Source of the DNA: Amycolatopsis lurida
GTDB lineage: Bacteria; Actinomycetota; Actinomycetes; Mycobacteriales; Pseudonocardiaceae
NCBI RefSeq assembly: GCF_900105055.1
Contig: NZ_FNTA01000004.1
Span: 5,735,501-5,799,500, forward strand
DNA: 64,000 nt
Direction of reading: 5' to 3'
In this document: positions 32,260 through 40,926 of the stretch, one piece after another
How positions within the stretch are numbered: the stretch's first letter is position 1
Layout: every line of letters begins with the position of its first letter
Position numbers and translations under genes: made by a program
The notes under the pieces: generated by a model
What the model saw: the letters and a program-made list of their open reading frames with translations, nothing else
Told to the model about the DNA's origin: nothing
Databases searched by the model: none

Positions 32260-33421
32260 CCTCGTAGCCGAGGCCGCGGCGCTGGACGCGGCCGATCCCT
32301 TGGCGCACAAGCGAAACGAATTCGACCTCGACGCGAGCGTCGCCTATTTCGACGGTAACTCCCTCGGCGCCCCGCCGAAGCACGTGGCCGAACGCGTCGC
32401 CGCGGTCGTCCGCGAGCAGTGGGGCGGGCGGCTCATCCGGTCCTGGTCGGAGGGCTGGTGGGAGGCTCCGGTACGGGTCGGCGAACGGATCGCGCCGCTG
32501 GTGGGAGCCGCGCCGGGGCAGCTCGTCGTGGCGGATTCGACCAGCGTGAACCTGTTCAAGGCGCTGGTCGCCGCGACCCGCCTCCAGCCCGGCCGTGACG
32601 AGATCCTCGTCGACGCGGACACCTTCCCGACCGACGGCTACATCGCCGACGAGGTCGCCCGGCTGACCGGGCGCACGGTGCGCCGGGTCGTCGCCGAGGA
32701 CATGCCCGCCCAGGTGAGCGAGCGGACGGCCGTCGCCCTGATCAACCACGTCGACTACGTCACCGGGCGCGCCCACGACATGGCCGGGCTGACCGCGGCA
32801 CTGCACCGCGCCGGGGCGCTGGCGCTCTGGGACCTCTGCCACAGCGTCGGCGCGCTGCCGGTCGAGCTCGACGCGGCGGGCGTGGATCTCGCCGTCGGCT
32901 GTACCTACAAATTCCTCAACGGTGGCCCCGGCTCGCCCGCTTTTCTTTACGTGGCAACGAAGTGGCTGGACAGCTTCGACCAGCCGCTGGCGGGCTGGGC
33001 CGGCGACCGCGACCCGTTCGCGATGCGGGGCGCGTACGAGGCGGACGCGGGCATCGCACGAGGCCGCGCGGGCACGCCCGACATCCTTTCGCTGCTGGCG
33101 CTGGACGCGGCCCTCGACGTCTGGGACGGCGTGGACCGCGGAGTGCTCAGGACGAAGGGGCTCGCGCTCGGCGACTTCTTCTTCCGGTGCGCGGACGAGC
33201 TCCTGGACGGCGCGACGATCCGGACCCCGCGCGGGGAGGACCGCGGCCACCAGATCTCCGTCGCCGACGACGACGCGGCCAAGACGATGGCGGCCCTGAT
33301 CGACCGCGGCGTGATCGGCGACTTCCGCCCGCCCAATGTGCTGCGATTCGGGCTGGCGCCGCTCTACACCACCTACGGCGAGGTGCTTCGCGCCGTGACG
33401 ACGCTACGCGAATTTCGATGA
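32243..33421 (+). CDS. kynU: Kynureninase
   Basis: A 392-residue PLP enzyme that cleaves kynurenine to anthranilate and alanine. Features are YFDGNSLGAPPKHVAE near the N-terminus, VADSTSVNLFKALVAA, the aspartate in ALWDLCHSVGALP, and the PLP lysine in GCTYKFLNGGPGSPAF. The C-terminal FRPPNVLRFGLAPLYTTYGE is highly typical. The ATG at 32243 lies within the end of the TenA-like gene. No tryptophan dioxygenase or formamidase gene is in the window, so the source of kynurenine must be elsewhere or the neighbour must contribute. Confidence 0.95.
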   Translation: MVAVTDLVAEAAALDAADPLAHKRNEFDLDASVAYFDGNSLGAPPKHVAERVAAVVREQWGGRLIRSWSEGWWEAPVRVGERIAPLVGAAPGQLVVADSTSVNLFKALVAATRLQPGRDEILVDADTFPTDGYIADEVARLTGRTVRRVVAEDMPAQVSERTAVALINHVDYVTGRAHDMAGLTAALHRAGALALWDLCHSVGALPVELDAAGVDLAVGCTYKFLNGGPGSPAFLYVATKWLDSFDQPLAGWAGDRDPFAMRGAYEADAGIARGRAGTPDILSLLALDAALDVWDGVDRGVLRTKGLALGDFFFRCADELLDGATIRTPRGEDRGHQISVADDDAAKTMAALIDRGVIGDFRPPNVLRFGLAPLYTTYGEVLRAVTTLREFR

Positions 33422-33674
33422 TTTTCGAAGGCCGCTCACTTCGGCACCCTGGGTGTGGCGAAAAGGGTGAAACGCATTCGGGAATGTGTGGCAAAGAGGT
33501 GATCGCCTCGCCCCGGCGGGGGAGAACGCGCGATCTTTCGCGAATCCGCTGCTAATCTCGACCTTCGCTCGCCGCGTGTGTGACGTAGGTCCTTCCTCTG
33601 TGGCGTAAGGAAAACTCGCGTCGCTCGTCGTAGCGGTGAGGCGCGGGACGCGGCGCCGGGAGAGGGAGGGAATC
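33422..33674. other. Intergenic region without visible features
   Basis: About 250 bp between kynureninase and the small membrane protein gene. I see no RNA gene or strong hairpin; a GAGGGAGGG ribosome binding site ends it. Confidence 0.5.
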
Positions 33675-34025
33675 ATGTCGTTCACCTATGTCGCCATCGC
33701 CGTTTTCGGTGCCGTCTCCGGATTTCTGCTCAACGAATTCGGTGCCCGTCATCCGGTCGAGACCGCTCTCGTCGTGATCCTGATCTGCGGGGTGGCGACC
33801 TTGTGCTGGGCAGGCACCCGCCTCCTTCGTGACGCCTCCGGGAGGGTCGAGGCGCTCCTCGATGACGAGCTCGGCAGGCCCGGCGAAGATCATTTCGCCG
33901 AATCGTCGGCAATGGGCGGTGGAAATTCTCGATTTCGCGGTGCGAAGGGCGTTACGGCGGCGCTGCTCCGAGGTGATGTCGTTCGCAAACCGAACGGTAT
34001 GTGGGGCTCTGATCCGAAAGCGTGA
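33675..34025 (+). CDS. Small membrane protein, unknown
   Basis: A 116-residue protein starting MSFTYVAIAVFGAVSGFLLN with two membrane helices (about 4-20 and 29-49, ALVVILICGVATLCWAGTRL) followed by a soluble, Gly/Arg-rich tail. ATG at 33675 is preceded by GAGGGAGGGAATC. Codon use is less GC-rich at third positions towards its 3' end, where coding signal is weak. No family recognised. Confidence 0.6.
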   Translation: MSFTYVAIAVFGAVSGFLLNEFGARHPVETALVVILICGVATLCWAGTRLLRDASGRVEALLDDELGRPGEDHFAESSAMGGGNSRFRGAKGVTAALLRGDVVRKPNGMWGSDPKA

Positions 34026-34397
34026 GCGACGTCACGGCGAGTAGTTTTCGTCCGCTTTTTCGGCGGGGCGCGGAGCCCGTGAGGTGTGACTTGATCGAAT
34101 CCGAAGAGTGACGATCAAGCCGCTGCCTGCGGTAAACCGCCAGGTGATCTACTGGTGAGTCACTTGGCCGGGTACCCCGTCTCACGTGGTGGACTTTCCT
34201 GGTCCGGCTGCCTCTTGTCAGCAGGTCACGGCCATACGCGACTACCCTTCGCGTCTGGACTTGACTCACCCGTTTGGGTCTCCTAGCGTCTTCGCGGGCG
34301 GAGCGGACCACGCTGTGTTGATCCGGCTATCGGATCCCGCGGGTAGGAATCCCCGGCGACCCGACACCAAAAACTGCCGGAAGGAAAACGGACCACG
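34026..34397. promoter_or_regulatory. Upstream region of the conservon
   Basis: 372 bp with no convincing gene; it must hold the conservon promoter. The last bases, GGAAGGAAAACGGACCACG, give a good ribosome binding site for the sensor kinase GTG start. Confidence 0.5.
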
Positions 34398-36896
34398 GTG
34401 AAGCAGATTTCCCTTCGACGAGGCCGCGGCTCTTCGATTCGTTCGCGCGTTCTGACGATCGCGCTCATTCCGAGCATCGCGCTGATGCTGGTCGGTCTGG
34501 CGATCGGCGGGTACCTGATCTTCGACGCGGTCAACGGTCGTGACTACGCGCAGCGAATCCGTGACTCGGAAGCCCCCGCTCTCCCCTTCTTCGTCCAGGT
34601 GCAGGAGGAGCGGCGCCTGACCCTGCGCGAGCTCGCCGGCGACCGGGCACAGCACGCCACGCTCGTCGAGCAGCGCGCCAAGACCGACGCCGCCGCACAG
34701 GGCGTCGCCTCGCATCTGCAGAAGTTCGTCGGCGACTCGCCGGACAGTGTGCAGCGCAACATCGCCACGCTGAACGGGCTCCTCCAGAAGGCGCCGCAGA
34801 TCCGGCAGTCGGCCGACTCCGGCCAGCTCCCGCTGCTGGACGCCTTCACCTACTACAACCAGATCCTCGACCAGTTCGTCGAGGGCCTCACCGGGCTGGC
34901 CCAGGACGCGCCGAACGCCGAGAACGCCTATCAGCGGATCACCGCGGTCCCGTTGTTCACCGCCATCGACCAGATGCAGCGCGCGAACGCCCTCGCCGCC
35001 GCGGCCGTCGCGGGCGGCGGCTTCACCGACGAGACCTACCGCGCCTACGTGACCGAGGTCGGTTCCTACCGTTCGCAGCTGGAGTCGTCGGTCTCGCGGA
35101 TGATCCCGGACGTCAAGGCGAAGTTCGACCAGCTCGTCGCGAGTGATCCGTGGAAGGCCGTCACCACGGTCGAGAACACCTTCCTGCAGAACAGCAAGGC
35201 CACGCTCCCCATCCCCGAGCAGACGTGGCTTCAGGCCGCGCGCGGCGTCAGCGACGCGATGATGCGCGGCTTCGTCGAGCAGAGTGGTACGGCCACGACA
35301 CAGGCGGTCGACGACGCCGACCGGACGCTGATCACCTCGGCCATCGCCGCGGCCATCGCGCTGCTGGTGGCGATCGGCGTGTTCGTCGTCGCCCTGCGGC
35401 TGTCCAACCGGCTCATCGGAAGGCTGGCGCGGCTGCGCGAGGACACCCTCGACGTCGCCGAGATCCGGCTGCCCGAACTGGTGGACCGCGTGCGGGCGGG
35501 TGAACCCGTCGACCTCGACGACAAGGGTCACTTCCTCGACCACGGCGACGACGAGATCGGCCAGGTCGCCGAGGCCTTCAACAAGGCGCAGCAGACCGCC
35601 ATCGCGGCCGCCGTCGAAGAGGCGAGGACCCGTGAGGGCACCAAGACGGTGTTCCTCAACATCGCGCACCGCAGCCAGGTCATCGTGCACCGTCAGCTCA
35701 AGGTGCTCGACCAGGCCGAGCGCAAGCAGGAGGACCCGGAGCAGCTGGAGACGCTCTTCCAGCTGGACCACCTCTCCACCCGTGCCCGCCGCAACGCGGA
35801 GAACCTGATCATCCTCGGTGGCGGGCAGCCCGGCCGTCAGTGGCGCAAGCCGGTGACGCTGGCCGAGCTGACCCGCGGCGCCTCGGCCGAGACCGAGGAC
35901 TTCGCCAGGGTGAAGACGGCGAAGATGCCCGCGATGGCGGTGCAGGGCCCGGTCGTCGGCGACCTCGTGCACCTGCTCGCCGAGCTGATCGACAACGCGA
36001 CCTCCTTCTCGCCGCCGCAATCGCGCGTCGAGCTGCGGGGCAACGTGGTCGGCAAGGGTGTCGTGATCGAGGTCGAGGACCAGGGCCTCGGTATCGAACC
36101 CGAGCAGGCCGCCGAGCTGAACGCGATGTTGGCCGATCCGCCGGACTTCGGCATCATGGCCCTGTCAGCCGAGCCACGGCTGGGCCTGTTCGTGGTCGCG
36201 CGCCTCGCCGCGCGGCACGGGATCTCCGTGCACCTGCGCGAATCCGCGTACGGCGGCACCAGGGCCATCGTGCTCGTCCGCACCGACCTGCTCGCGCCGG
36301 TCCCGTCTGATCAGCCGGAGGACGAGGTGGACCCCGAGAGCACCGAGGTGCCGGAAGCCGCGCCGCTGCTTCCGGGCCGTCGTGCCCGCCACCGCACCGA
36401 GATCCCCGCGGAGCGGCCCGAGCTGCCCGTGCCGATGCCGGTCGCGCCGCAGCCTCAGCAGCAGGCCCCGGAGCAGCCCGTTGGCGCGTTGCCGCCGCTG
36501 CCCCCGCGTCCGCCGCGAGTGCCCCGGCCGGAGACGCCGCGCCCCGAGCCGATCCGTCCCGAGCCCGCGCGTGCCGAGGGACGTCCGCAGCCGGTGCAGC
36601 CGCCGGCGTGGCCGCCCGCCGACACCCGGCCGCAGGACGGCCGTCCGCCGCAGACCCGGCGGCCCGGCCCCGAGGCGCCCGGCAGGCCACCGCTGCCGCA
36701 GCGCCGCCGTCAGGCGAACCTGGTCCCTCAGCTGATGGAGGACCGGCCCGCCGCCCAGCGCGAGGAGGTCCGCGAGGACACCCCCGAGCTGGCGAGGAAC
36801 CGGCTCGCCGCGTTCCAGCAGGGCACGCGCCGCGCGCGGGACACCGAACCGACCGACGATTACACCGACCTCGACATGTACGGAGATCGTGACTAG
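34398..36896 (+). CDS. cvnA: Conservon sensor histidine kinase CvnA
   Basis: An 832-residue nitrate/nitrite-sensor (NIT) type kinase. Membrane helices at about 18-42 and 310-334 flank a helical extracytoplasmic NIT-like domain with EERRLTLRELAG and TAIDQMQRANALAAAAVAGG. A HAMP region follows, then a helical domain with NIAHRSQVIVHRQ (His about 424), an ATPase domain with LAELIDNATSFSPP and DQGLGIEP, and a Pro/Arg-rich disordered tail of about 190 residues. It heads a cvnABCD set in which the kinase, roadblock protein, DUF742 protein and GTPase form a membrane-linked complex resembling eukaryotic G-protein coupling, as described in Streptomyces. Confidence 0.93.
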   Translation: MKQISLRRGRGSSIRSRVLTIALIPSIALMLVGLAIGGYLIFDAVNGRDYAQRIRDSEAPALPFFVQVQEERRLTLRELAGDRAQHATLVEQRAKTDAAAQGVASHLQKFVGDSPDSVQRNIATLNGLLQKAPQIRQSADSGQLPLLDAFTYYNQILDQFVEGLTGLAQDAPNAENAYQRITAVPLFTAIDQMQRANALAAAAVAGGGFTDETYRAYVTEVGSYRSQLESSVSRMIPDVKAKFDQLVASDPWKAVTTVENTFLQNSKATLPIPEQTWLQAARGVSDAMMRGFVEQSGTATTQAVDDADRTLITSAIAAAIALLVAIGVFVVALRLSNRLIGRLARLREDTLDVAEIRLPELVDRVRAGEPVDLDDKGHFLDHGDDEIGQVAEAFNKAQQTAIAAAVEEARTREGTKTVFLNIAHRSQVIVHRQLKVLDQAERKQEDPEQLETLFQLDHLSTRARRNAENLIILGGGQPGRQWRKPVTLAELTRGASAETEDFARVKTAKMPAMAVQGPVVGDLVHLLAELIDNATSFSPPQSRVELRGNVVGKGVVIEVEDQGLGIEPEQAAELNAMLADPPDFGIMALSAEPRLGLFVVARLAARHGISVHLRESAYGGTRAIVLVRTDLLAPVPSDQPEDEVDPESTEVPEAAPLLPGRRARHRTEIPAERPELPVPMPVAPQPQQQAPEQPVGALPPLPPRPPRVPRPETPRPEPIRPEPARAEGRPQPVQPPAWPPADTRPQDGRPPQTRRPGPEAPGRPPLPQRRRQANLVPQLMEDRPAAQREEVREDTPELARNRLAAFQQGTRRARDTEPTDDYTDLDMYGDRD

Positions 36897-37307
36897 ATGG
36901 CCAACGCGGGAGTCAGTGAACTCGACTGGTTGCTGGATGACCTGGTCAAGCGTGTCGCCGGTGCCGACAGGGCGGTAGTCCTGTCCTCCGACGGCCTGCT
37001 CATCGGACGGTCCGGGAACCTGTCGGAGCAGGACGGCGAGCACCTGTCCGCGGTCGCGTCGGCGTTCCAGAGCCTCGCGCGGGGCACGGGACGGCACTTC
37101 GGCGGCGGCAACGTCCGCCAGACCATGGTCGAGATGGACCACGCCTTCCTGTTCGTCACCGCGGCGGGCCGCGGTGCGTGCCTCGCGCTGCTGGCGAAAG
37201 AGGACGCGGACATGGGCCTCGTGGCCTACGAGATGAACCTGATGGTCAAACGCGTCGGCGCGGTGCTCACCTCGGCGCCCCGCGCCGCGACTCCCACGTC
37301 GCCATGA
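36897..37307 (+). CDS. cvnB: Conservon roadblock/LC7 protein CvnB
   Basis: A 136-residue roadblock/LC7-fold protein (ELDWLLDDLVKRVAGADRAV, VLSSDGLLIGRSGNLSEQDG, FLFVTAAGRGACLALLAKED). It probably acts as regulator (GAP- or scaffold-like) of the CvnD GTPase, by analogy with MglB and known conservons. ATG directly follows the kinase stop, and its own stop overlaps the next start by 4 bp, so all four genes are coupled. Confidence 0.95.
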   Translation: MANAGVSELDWLLDDLVKRVAGADRAVVLSSDGLLIGRSGNLSEQDGEHLSAVASAFQSLARGTGRHFGGGNVRQTMVEMDHAFLFVTAAGRGACLALLAKEDADMGLVAYEMNLMVKRVGAVLTSAPRAATPTSP

Positions 37308-37675
37308 GCGGGCGGCACGAGTCGTGGTTCGAGGAGGAGGCCGGGCCCCTGGTCCGGTCGTACGCCGTCACGGGCGGGCGCACCCGCTCGGACACGATCG
37401 GCCTCGACCTGATCACCCTGGTGGTCGCCATGCGCTCCTCGCAGGAAGTGGCCGGCTTCGAGCCGGAGTACGGGCGGATCCTCAACCTGTGCCAGAGACC
37501 GACCTCCGTCGCGGAGGTCGCCGCGCGCATAGACCTGCCGCTGCCGGTGGTGAAGGTACTGCTGAGCGACCTCATCGAGCAGAACCTCGTGCTGTTCCGC
37601 ACCGCGACCCCGGTCACCGACACCCCCAACAAACACGTACTCCAGGCGGTTCTTGATGGCATCCGGAAACTCTGA
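37304..37675 (+). CDS. cvnC: Conservon DUF742 protein CvnC
   Basis: A 123-residue DUF742 protein. VRSYAVTGGRTRSDTIGLDL and ILNLCQRPTSVAEVAARIDL, then VVKVLLSDLIEQNLVLFRTA, form a winged-helix-like fold typical of the family. It is the third member of the conservon complex; DNA binding has not been established for the family to my knowledge. ATGA overlap with cvnB and a 20-bp overlap with cvnD. Confidence 0.95.
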   Translation: MSGRHESWFEEEAGPLVRSYAVTGGRTRSDTIGLDLITLVVAMRSSQEVAGFEPEYGRILNLCQRPTSVAEVAARIDLPLPVVKVLLSDLIEQNLVLFRTATPVTDTPNKHVLQAVLDGIRKL

Positions 37676-38261
37676 GCCCCGGCGCTCCTTGACCGCGAAC
37701 GCGGTCAAGGTCCTCATCGCCGGCGGGTTCGGGGTCGGTAAGACCACGATGGTCGGTTCGGTCAGCGAGGTTCCCCCGCTGCGCACCGAGGAGGTCATCA
37801 CCGCGGCGTCCGAGGGCGTCGACGACCTCACCGGTGTCGAGAAGAAGACGACCACCACGGTGGCCCTCGACTTCGGCCGCATCACCATCAACCCCGAGCT
37901 GATCCTGTACCTGTTCGGCACGCCCGGACAGGACCGGTTCTGGTTCATGTGGGACGAGCTGGCCGAAGGTGCCCTGGGCGCCGTCGTGCTGGCCGACACC
38001 CGGCGGCTCGACAGCTGCTTCGCGGCCGTGGACTTCTTCGAGCGCCGCGGGCTGCCGTTCGTCGTCGCCGTCAACTGCTTCGACAACGCCTACCGTTACG
38101 GCACCGAGGAGGTCCGGCAGGCGCTCGACGTCGGTATGGACGTCCCGCTGCTGCTGTGCGACGCGCGGGAACGCGAGTCGACGAAGCAGGTGCTGACCGT
38201 GCTGATGGAGCACGTGCTGGCGCTGTCCGACCTGGCCGCCGGGTTGCCACAGGGCCGCTGA
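37656..38261 (+). CDS. cvnD: Conservon small GTPase CvnD
   Basis: A 201-residue Ras-like/MglA-like GTPase. It carries the P-loop GGFGVGKTTMV, a TTTT switch I region, FGTPGQDRFWFMWDEL (switch II) and AVNCFDN in place of the NKxD guanine-specificity motif, a substitution usual for this family. It is the output switch of the conservon. Both TTG (37653) and ATG (37656) could start it; ATG is used. A 27-bp-arm hairpin follows 7 bp after the stop. Confidence 0.95.
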   Translation: MASGNSEPRRSLTANAVKVLIAGGFGVGKTTMVGSVSEVPPLRTEEVITAASEGVDDLTGVEKKTTTTVALDFGRITINPELILYLFGTPGQDRFWFMWDELAEGALGAVVLADTRRLDSCFAAVDFFERRGLPFVVAVNCFDNAYRYGTEEVRQALDVGMDVPLLLCDARERESTKQVLTVLMEHVLALSDLAAGLPQGR

Positions 38262-38268
38262 CGTTTTC

Positions 38269-38323
38269 GCGCGTGAAGGCCCCCTTCCCTCGGCTCAGCC
38301 GAGGGAAGGGGGCCTTCACGCGC
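38269..38323. terminator. Perfect 27-bp-arm hairpin
   Basis: Arms 38269-38295 and 38297-38323 around one central base; the stem has GTGAAGGCCCCCTTCCCT. It separates the conservon from the convergent DoxX gene and overlaps nothing but the last base pairs before that stop. Confidence 0.85.
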
Positions 38324-38324
38324 T

Positions 38325-38750
38325 TCAGGACTTGCGGCGCCGGAGCAGGGTGTCGAGCGCGTAGGTGCCCGGGCCGACCACCGCGAACAGCAGGAAGATC
38401 CAGGAGTACAGGGCGGCCATTTCGCCCTTGTTCTGCAGTGGCAGCAGCGCGTCGGGCTGGTGTACGACGAAGTACGCGTACGCCATCGTTCCGGAGAGCA
38501 GCACCGCGACCGGGCGGGTGAACAGGCCGGCGAGGATCAGCAGCGAGCCGACCGTTTCGATCACCCCGGCGTACCAGCCGGGCCAGGTGGCGAACGGTAC
38601 GGCGGGCTTGTCGAAGAGCCCCATCTTCTGCAGACCGTGGCAGAGGAAGAGGAACGAGACCACTACGCGGACGACGGAGAGGGCCAGTCCCTGCCACTTC
38701 GGAGCGGTCGGGCCGACCTCGGTGGTCGTGGCGGCGGCTGTCTGGGTCAT
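38325..38750 (-). CDS. DoxX-family membrane protein 1
   Basis: A 141-residue protein with four membrane helices. Typical DoxX patterns are SVVRVVVSFLFLCHGLQKMG, WPGWYAGVIETVGSLLILAG and FTRPVAVLLSGTMAYAYFVV. Family members act near membrane redox and thiol-stress systems. It is a tandem paralogue of the next gene upstream, sharing most of the membrane region. ATG at 38750 with AAGGATG-like site. The longer open frame to 38816 is unlikely. Confidence 0.88.
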   Translation of the reverse strand: MTQTAAATTTEVGPTAPKWQGLALSVVRVVVSFLFLCHGLQKMGLFDKPAVPFATWPGWYAGVIETVGSLLILAGLFTRPVAVLLSGTMAYAYFVVHQPDALLPLQNKGEMAALYSWIFLLFAVVGPGTYALDTLLRRRKS

Positions 38751-38872
38751 GACGCATCCTTCCGGCTCAAGGTGGTCTAAACCATTGATGCGATAGAGGA
38801 TGCCGGATACCCCCATCGGCAGGGAACTTTCTTTCGGGGGGTAATTCCATGATATGTCCGAATTTAACGACG

Positions 38873-38937
38873 CCGAAACGCGATTAAGGCCCCTTTCCTG
38901 GAATGGTTCCAGGAAAGGGGCCTTAATCGCGTTTCGG
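38873..38937. terminator. Perfect 31-bp-arm hairpin between the DoxX genes
   Basis: Arms 38873-38903 and 38907-38937, exact over all 31 bp, 3-nt loop (TGG). The stem includes CGCGATTAAGGCCCCTTTCC. Its right arm ends one base before the stop of the upstream DoxX gene, so it should end that transcript although the next gene is on the same strand. Confidence 0.88.
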
Positions 38938-39381
38938 TCAGCGGCGGCGGCGCAGGGTGTCGAGGGCGTAGGTGCCCGGGCCGATCGCGGCGATCAGCAG
39001 GAAGATCCAGCAGTAGAGGGTCGACAGCTCGCCCATGTTCTGCAGCGGCAGCAGGCCTTCCGGCGCGTGCACGGTGAAGTAGGCGTAGGCCATGACACCG
39101 GAGAGGAGGATCGCGACCGGGCGGGTGAACAGGCCGACCAGCACGAACGCGGCGCCGACGAGTTCGATCACGCTGCCGTACCAGCCGGGCCAGGAGCCGA
39201 GCTCGACCGAGCCGCCCGCGCCGTCGACGCCACCGAAGAATCCGAATCCCTGCAAACCGTGGCAGAGGAAGAGGAACGAGACGACGATCCGGACGGCGGA
39301 CTGGATCGCACCCTGCGCCTTGGCGGCACGCGGGGTGGTCGTGGTGGCGGTGGTCTGGGCGGGGGTGGTGGTCTGCGTCAT
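38938..39381 (-). CDS. DoxX-family membrane protein 2
   Basis: A 147-residue four-helix DoxX protein (SAVRIVVSFLFLCHGLQGFG, FTRPVAILLSGVMAYAYFTV, GPGTYALDTLRRRR end). It is clearly a duplicate of the downstream gene; a glycine-rich insert (GGVDGAGGSVELGS) lies after the first helix. ATG at 39381 has a GGAAGGACCGG site. A perfect hairpin separates the two copies. Confidence 0.88.
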   Translation of the reverse strand: MTQTTTPAQTTATTTTPRAAKAQGAIQSAVRIVVSFLFLCHGLQGFGFFGGVDGAGGSVELGSWPGWYGSVIELVGAAFVLVGLFTRPVAILLSGVMAYAYFTVHAPEGLLPLQNMGELSTLYCWIFLLIAAIGPGTYALDTLRRRR

Positions 39382-39522
39382 GGTTCCGGTCCTTCCGGGA
39401 GTGTCTGTCGGGCGGCTTCTGACAACGCGTCGGACGGGCGCGGCGCGAATCGACAGCCGGGCGGAAAGTTTTTTCGCGGGCCGGCCACATCACCCGATCG
39501 GAGCAAGGCCAGACTGGACGGC

Positions 39523-39990
39523 ATGGCGGGTAAGACGAGTGCCGGGATTCTGCTCTTCCGCAGGTCGGGCGAGGTGACCGAGGTGCTGCTCGGGCATATG
39601 GGCGGGCCGTTCTGGGCGAAGAAGGACGCGGGCGGCTGGTCGGTCCCCAAAGGCGAGTACGAGCCGGACGAGGCGCCGGAGGCCGCGGCGCGGCGCGAGT
39701 TCCAGGAGGAACTGGGGTTGCCGGCGCCGGAGGGGGAGTACCTCCCGCTCGGCGTGGTGAAGCAGTCCGGCGGTAAGGTCGTGACGGTCTGGGCGGTGGA
39801 GGGCGACCTCGACCCGGCTCAGGTCGTGCCGGGCACCTTCGAGATGGAATGGCCGCCGCGGTCGGGCCGGACGCAGGAGTTCCCGGAGGTCGACAGGGCC
39901 GCCTGGTTCACGCTGGCCGAAGCGGAGGAGAAGTTGCTCAAAGGCCAGCGCCCGTTCCTCGTCCGGCTGGGTGAACTGCTCAACGGCTGA
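39523..39990 (+). CDS. NUDIX hydrolase
   Basis: A 155-residue NUDIX protein with a full box: GEYEPDEAPEAAARREFQEE LG, matching Gx5Ex7REUxEExGU. The start TSAGILLFRRSGEVTEVLLG and WAKKDAGGWSVPKGEYEPDE are typical of the predicted NTP pyrophosphohydrolase group seen in actinobacteria, including proteins beside DNA-ligase D type repair genes. Substrate unknown. Start ATG at 39523; the region between it and the DoxX gene (39382-39522) is a shared divergent promoter. Confidence 0.9.
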   Translation: MAGKTSAGILLFRRSGEVTEVLLGHMGGPFWAKKDAGGWSVPKGEYEPDEAPEAAARREFQEELGLPAPEGEYLPLGVVKQSGGKVVTVWAVEGDLDPAQVVPGTFEMEWPPRSGRTQEFPEVDRAAWFTLAEAEEKLLKGQRPFLVRLGELLNG

Positions 39991-40157
39991 GCAACTCGCC
40001 GAGGTGGGGCGCGGTGGTGTTGCGAAAGCCACTTTCGCAACCTCCAACGTTGCGAAAGTGGCTTTCGCAACGTCGGTGGCGGCACTCCTGGGGCACCTGG
40101 AACCGCGCCGCGAAGGCCGGCATCCGGCGCTGCTCAACGGCTGAGCAACTCGCCGAG
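39976..40157. repeat. 28-bp direct repeats flanking a 23-bp-arm hairpin
   Basis: Identical 28-bp copies at 39976-40003 and 40130-40157 contain the NUDIX 3' end and the HAD 3' end respectively. Between them, arms 40019-40041 and 40049-40071 form a perfect hairpin; each arm (GTTGCGAAAG..CTTTCGCAAC) is itself nearly palindromic. Confidence 0.85.
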
Positions 40158-40778
40158 TGGTTTGTCGGCCAGTGAGCCGAGTACGAGGTCGGCGTGGTCG
40201 AAGTTCAGTACCGCGGTGATCTCGTTCGGCACGGCGACGCACTCCAGCCCGGCGGCCTTCGCCGCGGTGACGCCGTGCGGCGAGTCCTCGAACGCGATCG
40301 CCTCGCTCGCGGGCAGGTCTAGCGCGGCGAGCGCGGCCAGGTAGAGGTCGGGGCTCGGCTTCGCCTCATGGAGGTCGCCGGTGAGGACGGCCTCGAACGC
40401 GTCCGCGAGCCCTAGCCGGTTCAGGTGCGTGGTGACCCAGTCGCCGGTCGAACTGGACGCGATGGCCAGCCGCAGGCCGTGCTCCTTCGCGTCTTCGAGG
40501 TACTCCTGGACGCCGGGCCGCGGCCCCACCGATTCCAGCAGCTCGATGACCCTGGAGCGGACGCCGGTGCGGATCGCGACCCGGTCCAGGTTCTCGTCGT
40601 TCTTCTCCAGCAGTTCGAACATCGCGACGGCGGTGTTCTGTGTGCCGATCACGGTGTGCCAGACGTCGAGGGGGAGCTCGCCGCCGCGGGCGCGGAAGGT
40701 CTCCTGCCAGGCCACGAGGACGGCCGCCTCGGTGTCGACCAGCGTCCCGTCGAAGTCGAAGATCAATGCGCCGGTCAT
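40134..40778 (-). CDS. HAD-family phosphatase (beta-phosphoglucomutase-like)
   Basis: A 214-residue HAD hydrolase. Motif I is FDFDGTLVDTE, motif II is ASSSTGDW, motif III uses the lysine in HEAKPSPDLYL and motif IV is FEDSPHGVTAAKAAG. The helical cap after motif I is of the C1 type, as in beta-phosphoglucomutase and phosphoglycolate phosphatase. Substrate unknown. ATG at 40778 is divergent from the secreted phosphoesterase. The C-terminal codons are part of the 28-bp direct repeat. Confidence 0.92.
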   Translation of the reverse strand: MTGALIFDFDGTLVDTEAAVLVAWQETFRARGGELPLDVWHTVIGTQNTAVAMFELLEKNDENLDRVAIRTGVRSRVIELLESVGPRPGVQEYLEDAKEHGLRLAIASSSTGDWVTTHLNRLGLADAFEAVLTGDLHEAKPSPDLYLAALAALDLPASEAIAFEDSPHGVTAAKAAGLECVAVPNEITAVLNFDHADLVLGSLADKPLGELLSR

Positions 40779-40926
40779 GGGACGAGTCTACGTCTTGACT
40801 CACTGAGTGGTACGGATTACCGTACGCATTCGTTAGGAAACTTACCAAACGAACACGTGTACTCGAAGTGAACGCCGCGCACCCGTCCCTCTCAACCCGC
40901 CGCCACGGATTCCCGGGGAGATCGAT

